Assembly (NCBI GenBank): GCA_050084985.1
Contig: JBITNC010000001.1
Span: forward strand, 81,778,001-81,842,000
DNA: 64,000 bases
Direction of reading: 5' to 3'
Source: Nageia nagi
Lineage: Eukaryota > Pinophyta
Part shown: positions 60,401 to 64,000 of the stretch, piece after piece
Numbering within the stretch: the stretch's first letter is position 1
How the letters are laid out: each line of letters starts with the position of its first letter
Translations under genes and position numbers: made by a program
Notes under the pieces: model-generated
What the model saw: only the letters and a program-made list of their open reading frames with translations
Database searches by the model: none
What the model was told of the DNA's origin: nothing

Positions 60401-62672
60401 AATAGAAGATGTCAAGCAACTTCATCAACCCTTACATGCAACAAGGTTCTACTTGAACCCCATGTTTTGTTCAGCAATGAATATGCGCCTAATGAGGAGG
60501 TTATAAATTGCCTCTATATCTACATGGAGAGGATGATCCTTAATGATCACATCAGAAAACTGATTGCCAAAGTTTGGTAGGTTCTTCAATTCTCTGTAAA
60601 AAGTCAAGGAAAAACTTGCAGCCAAGTAACTCTTTAAAATGCAATAAAAGTAGGGTTTTTTTAGAATGTACATAATATAGAATTCAGATTGAGTTTTTTT
60701 AATGTAATATTTTTTGCAGATTTGTGGTGGGAAGATTATAGTGCTTGTTCATTGAATTTTCAAAGGCTAGCAGTTTGTATATTCAATCAGCCTTGTAGCA
60801 CTTTTGAGTGCGAGCGTAATTGGTCATTATTTGAAAGCAGCACCTCAATGACCTTATGCTTGTGCAATACAATCTTCTTCTTCGCATCAAACAAGTGAAG
60901 GGCACAAATCGCACAATGCCATCAACCTTGATGGGATGGATCCACTAATGCGATAATTGCAACTGATATGGAGCTTGAGGGCATACCATGATTGCAACTG
61001 ATATGGAGCTTGTTAGGCTAAGGATCCGTTACTTCCACATCCACCATGTACTGCAAGGAAGTATATGAGGTTGAAGGGAAAGAAGAAAATAGTTAGAACT
61101 ATTTTATGGTTTTGATTGTTGTATTTTTTATGATCATTGATGATCACAAACTATGAATGTTATTATCACATTGAAATTTAATAGAAAATTGAATTTGCAA
61201 CTCTCTAATTTCATATTTATATAATTTTTTGTATGTTTTTTCCATCAAATGTTCAAGGTCTTTTTATTGAGTTTTTGTCAAGTCATCAAGTACTCTCCAA
61301 AATTTGCCTTGTTGAGTACTCTCCAAAGCCTGAGTTTTCCAACTATGGTTTACACTAGTCTATCCAAAACATTTATTAACACAAATAGGTATATTACACG
61401 ATACTGAACTAAACTTCAAATATCGAATGATAACATCATATACATGCAATATAAAGGAGTGTCAAACATTGATACTGATAGTATATAACTTCGGTTTGTT
61501 GGATACAGACATGTAGTTATTTAATTTTAATGTTAAAGTCCACACATTGCAATAAGAATAATGATAGAAATATCATAAAGCTACTATTGTACGAGAGTGT
61601 AAAACATTAGATTATTTCCTTTATTTAATTAAATATAGATTTCTTGCAATGCAAATTTTGTATTTAAGATCACATAGTTTGTTACAGGTAAGAAAAGACA
61701 CAATCATCACAATATTTTGCCACATGACATGTTTGCATTTGCATCTGCATCAGTAAGAATAGTGTGCAATGTGCAAGAGTTCATAGCATACAAAAGGTCT
61801 TCCATTGTAATCAGATTAAAAGACAAAAAACATTAAAAAGAATAGACCTGTCGGATAACAACATCTCCTGCCTTAGCTTGAACCTTTTCCATACATTCAT
61901 ACAACATTTTACGTTGTGACTTGGTTATTTTGTTGAACAAAAAGTTTCCTTGCAATGCTCGCTCAATGTGATCCTGCTCAATCAATATAAACAGGGTAAT
62001 AAGGATTCAACCACCTCAACTGCAAAAGAAAATAAAGCAAGAAATCAATCGCCAAATGCATGTGAACCAGATTGATATAGGCCTATTGGTCAAGAAATCA
62101 TCAAATAGAAGCATATGTTTATGACACAAAGAAATAAAGAAGATCATTTACTATTTCTTCTTGAGTCTTTTTGTGTGGTTGAGATGGAGGAACCCAAACA
62201 GGGCCACGCTCCAAAGATGACTCAATGGTCCTCAGCCGTGCTCGTGATAAATCATGTCGAGATGGACGTGAGGATCTCACAGTTTCACCAATAGACGAGG
62301 GGGATTCATCACCTTGCTCTACTGTTGACAGCCGTGGTACTACTACCTTTGTATGTACATCAACTACCGGCTTCATTGAACCTGACTGATAACAAAAATG
62401 TATTTGTAATTAAATTCGAATATGTAAAAAAAAACGTTATTCATTCAACAAAAAAAAGAGGAGTTGAAAATGGAAATTATGTGATGACAATTATTCATTC
62501 AACAAAATGCGATGAAGAATTGAATGGGAATATTTAATACTTCTTGTAAGCCGTTAATGTGTACAACAATAATTGTAATGTCATCAGTGCGGGTTTCATA
62601 CTGCAGCCATAAGCGGTATGATTCAGCAACTATTGCAGCACAGGCATCCCGGGGGTCTTTAAATTTAGCAAC
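33213..62672 (-). CDS. PP2C - cyclic-nucleotide-binding - kinase-like protein, 3' part (14 exons)
   Basis: Plant-specific fusion protein of the At2g20050 type; I recall the rice relative being described as a cGMP-dependent kinase with both kinase and phosphatase activity. Exons 5' to 3' on the minus strand: 62672-62541, 62385-62152, 61973-61848, 48164-48102, 40202-40117, 39934-39703, 39115-38866, 38606-38522, 38388-38322, 35849-35572, 35409-35344, 35240-35119, 33741-33585, 33461-33213 (stop 33215-33213). All junctions are GT-AG and codon phases fit, except for one missing base in the 39115-38866 exon. About 715 residues are covered: end of PP2C, linker, CNB-A, CNB-B, kinase domain. Family members are near 1,100 residues, so about 380 N-terminal residues (most of PP2C) lie beyond 64000. 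Introns range from 103 bp to 13.7 kb. The fit of the exons suggests a functional host gene; the frameshift leaves doubt. Confidence 0.92.
33585..33741 (-). CDS. Exon: kinase C-lobe
   Basis: 157 bp: 'WALGVLIYFMLQNELPFGSW' and 'DLDIFAKIARGQMMFP', then 'EVIDLLKK'. W-A-L-G-V-L-I-Y is the alpha-F helix typical of AGC kinases. Good GT-AG sites on both sides. Confidence 0.94.
35119..35240 (-). CDS. Exon: kinase activation segment
   Basis: 122 bp: 'LVDFRFAKRLSSERTFTIC' then 'MADYLAPEIIQGKGHG'. The metal-binding Asp of D-F-G is kept but Gly is Arg (D-F-R). The AGC-type activation threonine region (T-F-T-I-C-G) and A-P-E are well kept. It ends in a split Trp codon (D-W-W-A-L-G with the next exon). Confidence 0.94.
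35344..35409 (-). CDS. Exon: kinase catalytic loop (degenerate)
   Basis: 22 codons: E-G-V-A-Y-R-G-V-S-P-D-T-L-M-V-D followed by Q-K-G-Y-L-Q. AGC kinases read Y-R-D-L-K-P-E-N here, so the catalytic base Asp is Gly, the phosphate-stabilising Lys is Ser, and the metal-binding Asn is Thr. Acceptor gtttag, donor gttaca. Confidence 0.93.
35572..35849 (-). CDS. Exon: kinase N-lobe
   Basis: 278 bp. 'NVLSLKRFSKHKI' holds the probable ATP-binding Lys (V-A-I-K position, here L-S-L-K). 'EKDLMKSL' holds the probable C-helix Glu. Then 'CANQEFAAILLNTCLAGPLA', the strand-hinge region, and 'VVVALELLHK', the alpha-E helix leading to the catalytic loop. Confidence 0.92.
36428..36479. repeat. (AT)n microsatellite
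   Basis: An uninterrupted run of about 25 AT units within the 2.5 kb intron between the 38322-38388 and 35572-35849 exons. Confidence 0.97.
38322..38388 (-). CDS. Exon: kinase N-terminal strands
   Basis: 67 bp: 'EWQKTVYATDCCEIGMVLKK' plus G-S. This corresponds to the Gly-rich-loop region of an AGC kinase, but G-x-G-x-x-G is not preserved; that is also my recollection of the family. Confidence 0.9.
38522..38606 (-). CDS. Exon: helix between CNB-B and kinase
   Basis: 85 bp encoding 'LRDHIIEMREHALDINIAD' and 'FSEVQLSDL', a charged helix plus the family's conserved strand just before the kinase fold. I chose the acceptor 'cctgtccag' because it has a good pyrimidine tract and restores the reading frame (the split codon gives Gln); an in-frame alternative further upstream (about 38658) would not fit the phase. 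Confidence 0.85.
38866..39115 (-). CDS. Exon: CNB-B domain, with apparent 1-base frameshift
   Basis: Begins 'YESLFGFYIVERGR' in the frame set by the upstream exon and continues 'VKLTYNSQLNKG', 'GDYFGEQILLGEQINLITA' and 'EKFDSVVGSLQRSIQDDM' in a frame one base off. The first frame stops at TGA 39073-39071 and the second is closed upstream by TGA 39086-39084, so the shift lies between. One extra base would restore the usual strand-turn-strand of CNB domains and also make the exon phases fit. CNB-B has F-G-E but lacks the phosphate-binding Arg (L-I-T-A where R-x-A is usual), so it probably does not bind nucleotide in the usual way. The frame break may be an assembly error, a mutation or a pseudogene mark. 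Confidence 0.88.
39703..39934 (-). CDS. Exon: end of CNB-A and start of CNB-B
   Basis: 232 bp. Begins 'YNKPRQASVCAVTDGTLWAL', completing the cassette F-G-E-L-A-L-M-Y-N-K-P-R-Q-A-S. The phosphate-binding Arg is present, but the following residue is Gln where PKA/PKG usually have Ala. Then 'KREDFRGVLLTE' and the CNB-B helices ('NILRSVDKLAMLTNLQLNRL') with 'DGERIVDE' at the end. CNB-A therefore looks able to bind a cyclic nucleotide. Confidence 0.93.
40117..40202 (-). CDS. Exon: CNB-A phosphate-binding cassette, first half
   Basis: 86 bp: 'EDSPSEELGTVVNRYSA' then 'SCFGELAL' and the first two bases of Met. F-G-E-L-A-L is the conserved start of the cassette that holds the ribose-phosphate of cAMP or cGMP; the Glu that binds the ribose 2'-OH is present. 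Confidence 0.93.
40744..40755 (-). other. Primer-binding site (tRNA-Met type) of intronic LTR element
   Basis: TGGTATCAGAGC on the minus strand, two bases inside the LTR end. Degenerate copies occur at 40702-40713 and 40785-40796, about 42 bases apart on each side. Confidence 0.75.
41931..42100 (-). repeat. Tandem repeat in the U3 part of the intronic LTR
   Basis: Imperfect units sharing 'gggtctgctgcaaaagataa' (42011-42030 and 42073-42092), 'gtggtgcca' and 'gggcayyca', with a period near 62-66 bp. They lie just upstream of the TATA box on the minus strand, where enhancer repeats of plant LTRs often sit. Confidence 0.6.
42497..44609. other. Intron sequence, nothing recognised
   Basis: Part of the 7.9 kb intron. 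No coding exon, element end or RNA gene that I can support. Confidence 0.4.
44610..44880 (-). mobile_element. Possible tRNA-derived SINE
   Basis: On the minus strand an A-box-like TTGACCAGTTGG (44855-44844) and a B-box-like GGTTCAAATCA (44814-44804) are spaced as in tRNA genes (start to start 41 bases). No cloverleaf can be formed. The 200 bases that follow would be the SINE body. The 3' end and any target duplication were not found. Same orientation as the host gene. Confidence 0.4.
45153..45296. repeat. Near-perfect foldback: two 67-bp arms, 10-base loop
   Basis: 45153-45219 and 45230-45296 are inverted copies differing at about four positions, separated by 10 bases. Transcribed on either strand this gives a long, almost fully paired hairpin, which the host gene's pre-mRNA would contain. 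Each arm, read outward, contains TAATCTAGTGG, close to a Pol III A box, so it may be two head-to-head SINE ends. A MIRNA-like or siRNA-producing locus is another possibility. Confidence 0.9.
46560..46870 (+). pseudogene. LINE ORF2 C-terminal fragment in intron
   Basis: The + frame 46619-46867 reads 'TNEHLVFSCPIYYEIQGRYY' then 'PWFYTLRKLYLIG'. This matches the plant LINE ORF2 tail (E-H-L-V-F-x-C-P-x-Y-x-x-I-R), with decayed Cys residues upstream. It is antisense to the host gene. Confidence 0.55.
46871..48101. other. Intron sequence, nothing recognised
   Basis: Runs from the LINE fragment to the 63-bp CNB-A exon. No further exon or element seen. Confidence 0.4.
48102..48164 (-). CDS. Exon: CNB-A beta strands (63 bp)
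   Basis: 21 codons in phase 0: 'GGEGDCFYIVQKGEFDVL' plus VSK. Contains the G-x-x-G-D-x-F/Y-Y-I/V-V motif of CNB domains. It is isolated between introns of 13.7 kb and 7.9 kb, so gene-prediction programs could easily miss it. Confidence 0.93.
48165..52036. other. Intron sequence up to the hAT element, no supported gene
   Basis: The 5'-distal part of the 13.7 kb intron in transcript terms. The longest frame, 50876-51112 on the minus strand, is protein-like (it contains 'IFYLDCNIVELEPLICCL') but has no family I recognise and no flanking conserved exons. It may be a decayed element or captured gene piece. Confidence 0.35.
52037..52078 (+). repeat. Left TIR of hAT element
   Basis: CAAGGTTGGAAAACTCAG followed by ACTTGGGACCTACTCGGCC; pairs with 61306-61347 with about a dozen mismatches. 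GAGTACTC-type subterminal motifs follow on both sides. Confidence 0.6.
52790..53120. repeat. Minisatellite (about 65 bp x 5)
   Basis: Five diverged units sharing 'gcactcc' or 'gcagtcc', 'agcaagtct' or 'agcaagcct', 'ctaccaacac' or 'caaccaatgc', and 'cgaagtc'. It is more GC-rich than its surroundings. On the minus strand it is open in places (52963-53175), but no protein family is evident. Confidence 0.75.
53961..54430. repeat. Diverged 238-bp tandem duplication starting CAGGGCTGG
   Basis: Two units (53961-54198 and 54199 to about 54430). Each starts 'cagggctgg', has 'aactcacac' or 'acccacac', a 'gtttga' block, and 'aagtttttg...tttttccaagtcrcaagttt'. The last motif also occurs next to the right hAT TIR (61269-61290), so these may be hAT subterminal sequence or an internal MITE. 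Confidence 0.55.
57420..58063 (+). pseudogene. hAT transposase, N-terminal part (BED finger and start of core)
   Basis: 57450-57535 gives 'HAWKHGKNGLLPNQVICNYC' and then 'KRSYK', a BED-type zinc finger (W...C-x-x-C). After a small frameshift, 'NRFKYHLVRIPE' supplies the His. A linker with 'PPRLKTKLRKGEN' follows, then 'YYYCNIPFNVACNPY' (57886-57930) and 'MVIAFTVVRLGMKPPTTKDL' (57948-58007), the conserved N-x-x-x-N-P-Y/F and P-x-S/T start of the plant hAT core. The frame is cut at 58064 by the LTR inserted there. Antisense to the host gene. Confidence 0.8.
58064..58995 (-). mobile_element. Solo LTR inserted in the hAT transposase frame
   Basis: 932 bp, TGTGATGACCC...CTTTACA on the minus strand (TG...CA), flanked by 5-bp near-identical duplications ('gagct' at 58059-58063, 'aagct' at 58996-59000). 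Removing it rejoins the hAT frame ('ILDEL' to 'KKVWHKHGC') with one copy of AGCT. A good plant TATA box, CTATAAATAGGG on the minus strand at about 58593-58604, suggests minus orientation. Inside is a 32-bp direct repeat 'gtcctcacagcctctcta' (58451-58468 and 58487-58504). The element body was lost by LTR-LTR recombination, leaving this solo LTR. Confidence 0.75.
58996..60590 (+). pseudogene. hAT transposase, core, with 519-bp internal tandem duplication
   Basis: 'KKVWHKHGCNILSNGW' (about 59000-59050) is the plant hAT C-x-I-M-S-D-G-W motif with Asp changed to Asn. 'LEDIEKHSWFRSVVQ' and 'KDITKFIYNHT' follow. The stretch 59002-59520 is repeated at 59521-60040, so these motifs occur twice. Beyond it, 'APIKRMFVS' and 'LKEYWERV' (60025-60100) and 'IKVLCLVDGGQMQIGYLYEA' (60260-60320) continue the core once. 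60440-60580 gives 'NEYAPNEEVINCLYIYMERM'. A probable intron (60580 GT, to AG 60719) precedes the dimerisation exon. Many stops remain after accounting for the duplication. Confidence 0.8.
59002..60040 (+). repeat. 519-bp tandem duplication inside the hAT transposase
   Basis: Unit 1 is 59002-59520 and unit 2 is 59521 to about 60040. 'aagaaggtttggcacaaaca' starts both. They are similar throughout, including 'cttatgctcgaggacattga' and 'gaaacactcatggtttagaa', with small indels. Confidence 0.9.
60718..60900 (+). pseudogene. hAT transposase C-terminal dimerisation region
   Basis: Reads 'DLWWEDYSACSLNFQRLAVC' and then 'PCSTFECERNWSLFESSTSM'. This is the hAT C-terminal motif W-W-x-x-Y-G...L-A-x-x-I-L...S-S-x-x-x-E-R-N-W-S-x-F, nearly intact. 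It begins after a good 3' splice site (ttttttgcag). The downstream hydrophobic end diverges. Confidence 0.85.
61306..61347 (+). repeat. Right TIR of hAT element
   Basis: 'gagtactctccaaagcctga' leading to 'gttttccaactatg'; inverse of 52037-52078. A second 'aagtactctccaaaa' just inside (61288-61302) is a subterminal repeat. Confidence 0.6.
61848..61973 (-). CDS. Exon: start of CNB-A domain
   Basis: 42 codons in phase 0: 'DHIERALQGNFLFNKI' then 'KMLYECMEKVQAKAGDVVIR'. This is the N-terminal helical bundle (x-x-N-F-L-F-x-x-L) and first beta strand of a cyclic-nucleotide-binding domain of the PKA/PKG regulatory type. The next exon lies 13.7 kb away. Confidence 0.93.
62152..62385 (-). CDS. Exon: linker between PP2C and CNB-A
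   Basis: 78 codons. The first half ('SGSMKPVVDVHTKVVVP') is Ser/Val-rich and presumably disordered. The second half has 'RHDLSRARLRTIESSLERG' and 'VWVPPSQPHKKTQEE', a basic helix and Trp-Pro motif conserved in the family ahead of the CNB domain. Acceptor ttatcag, donor gtaaat. Confidence 0.92.
62541..62672 (-). CDS. Exon: C-terminal end of PP2C phosphatase domain
   Basis: 44 codons, phase 0 at both ends. Begins 'VAKFKDPRDACAAIVAESY' and contains 'TRTDDITIIVVHI', the last conserved PP2C motif, whose Asp (D-D/N-I-T) binds the catalytic metal. The acceptor is gatgcag and the donor gtatta. Upstream PP2C exons were not found in 62673-64000, so the preceding intron is at least 1.3 kb. Confidence 0.93.
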
Positions 62673-64000
62673 CTGCATCACAAAATTCAAACAGCTCATT
62701 TAAATGAACAATAACAGAGCAGCACAATGCATTACAACTAACAAAAACATATTCTATCCTACTTTCTCGAGTAAAGCATCGAATACGATTTACTCAACAC
62801 TCACCTAAGCATATTTTTTGATGAACTAATGTCTGGGAACAAAAATCCTCAGACTCAACAAGGAAAACAAGCAGGATTTAGCCCAAAGTTTCATATTGTA
62901 AATTGCTAAAAAAATCCACAATTTCTCACTCATTTTCATATCTATCTTAGCCATTGTCATTTTTGTTACAGATGAAAAGAATATTGGGAGCTGACTTTCA
63001 ATGCATTCCACAGTAAGATCATTAGATCATGTAAGTCCTTATATGAGTAACTATAATAATAGAAAAAGTATTTATGTTTTCCTTCCAGCTTATAACTGCT
63101 ATTTACAATACCTAATATTTGATGCTTAAGCCAATATGTTCATGAACTTCTTCTTGACATTAAAGTCAGCAAGGGTACTTGCTTATCATTCTCTTCTTAG
63201 TGATGAGTATTAACTTCAGTGATAACCCATACAAGCTCTATTTCAATCATCAAACATGCATAACAGTGCAGCAGATGAAAAGAAAATTAATGCAATGCTA
63301 CTGCAGGAAACTACCCCCAAGAGCTATCTTGCATGAGAAGAAAGCAATCGCATACGAATAAATATGAAGGCTCCAAATTATCTAGACAGTGACTAAACGA
63401 ACTTTTCTACAGAATTCCTATTTTTACTCTAAGGTCATATCAGGACGCAAACCTATAAATGCTGCCCTAATTTTCAAGTGCATTAGGAAGATCCGCTAAG
63501 GCAATGGCCCCATAGAGAGGGATTATGAGAAATTTCTCAGCAAGTGCTGCTGAGAGATTTCTAGACCATTTTGCAGATAGAGTGGTCAATGAATTGCCTG
63601 ATTTTCTTTCTAGTAGGACAGCAGAGAGAGTAAATCAGGTATGTTTTATAAATTTATACCATAAAATACTATTTAAATTACCGCATGTCTAAATAGGATG
63701 TTAAGCAAGCATTCTAATTCTCCAGGCCCACTACCCCCTTTCCACAGGTCACTTTAAGATCCATATGTGATTCTGACATGCTGATAAGCTAGTGCTCATC
63801 CTATGTTAAAATTAACAATAAATTATCTTCACAAAAAGTTTGAAAAAACTGTCCCTTCGAAAATCACAGCACGATCATGTTCAACCTCATTAGCACAATT
63901 GAGTTCAACAATACTAATCGAGAAGAGTTTCACAAAATAAAGTTAGTTTTTATCCTATGGTAAAACCACATTGTCATAACAAAACGTTGACAAAAAAGCT
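62673..64000. other. Intron upstream of the last PP2C exon
   Basis: No PP2C motif is found on the minus strand, so this is intron of the host gene. On the + strand 63526-63639 encodes 'MRNFSASAAERFLDHFADRV' and 'VNELPDFLSSRTAERVNQ' followed by a GTATGT donor-like site. This is compositionally protein-like but I recognise no family. Confidence 0.45.

Larger units (their letters stand above)
52037..61347 (+). mobile_element. hAT DNA transposon inside the 13.7 kb intron, antisense to host gene
   Basis: Terminal inverted repeats of about 40 bp: left CAAGGTTGGAAAACTCAG at 52037, right its imperfect complement ending at 61347 (CATAGTTGGAAAACTCAG on the minus strand), both continuing with CTT-GG...TACTC. 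Between them lies a hAT-type transposase on the + strand (57420-60900) with BED finger, DUF659-like core and C-terminal dimerisation region. The flanking 8-mers do not match ('tataattg' and 'gtttacac'), so one end may be rearranged or the pairing may be of two related copies. Insertions and tandem repeats enlarge the element. The transposase is broken. Confidence 0.6.

Overview
The window looks like nuclear DNA of a seed plant with a large genome. It is strongly A+T rich, roughly half of it is decayed retrotransposon or transposon sequence, and its one host protein gene has introns of 7.9 kb and 13.7 kb. Long introns stuffed with old LTR elements suggest a gymnosperm (for example a conifer), but that is inference; only 'large-genome plant' is firm.

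Bases 1-13762 hold one old Ty3/Gypsy LTR retrotransposon on the + strand, cut by the window start. It has long LTRs with internal tandem repeats, a tandemly repeated leader, and broken gag, protease, RT, RNase H and integrase. It has two oddities: a second, archaeal-type RNase H lies between protease and RT, and about 3.6 kb of extra degenerate reading frame lies between integrase and the right LTR. Bases 16188-20136 are a pair of about 2 kb LTRs in minus orientation around a 136-base interior with little more than a primer-binding site and a polypurine tract. A Ty3 gag-pol fragment (20150-21600), an intact-looking tRNA-Glu(TTC) gene (21813-21886, minus) with a T-run terminator, LINE fragments (22660-24500 and 26440-26720) and a small non-autonomous LTR element (26862-29538, minus) follow. 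Bases 29539-33212 hold no gene I can recognise.

From 33213 to 62672, and continuing past the right edge, runs the 3' part of a minus-strand gene for the plant-specific fusion protein PP2C phosphatase - two cyclic-nucleotide-binding (CNB) domains - AGC/PKG-like kinase domain (Arabidopsis At2g20050 type). I could define 14 exons. Their GT-AG junctions and phases fit end to end, except for one apparent single-base frameshift in the CNB-B exon (39071-39086). Excluding that shift they encode about 715 residues. The N-terminal bulk of the PP2C domain lies outside the window. The kinase catalytic loop lacks the usual Asp, Lys and Asn, and CNB-B lacks the usual phosphate-binding Arg, so much of this protein may be regulatory rather than catalytic.

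The introns of this gene carry a 1.7 kb LTR with primer-binding site in the sense orientation (40758-42496), of the same family as the element at 16188-20136; a SINE-like unit; a 67-bp-arm foldback; a LINE tail; and a large antisense hAT transposon (52037-61347). The hAT coding region is interrupted by a 932-bp solo LTR and contains a 519-bp internal tandem duplication. The order of insertion is therefore host intron, then hAT, then LTR element.
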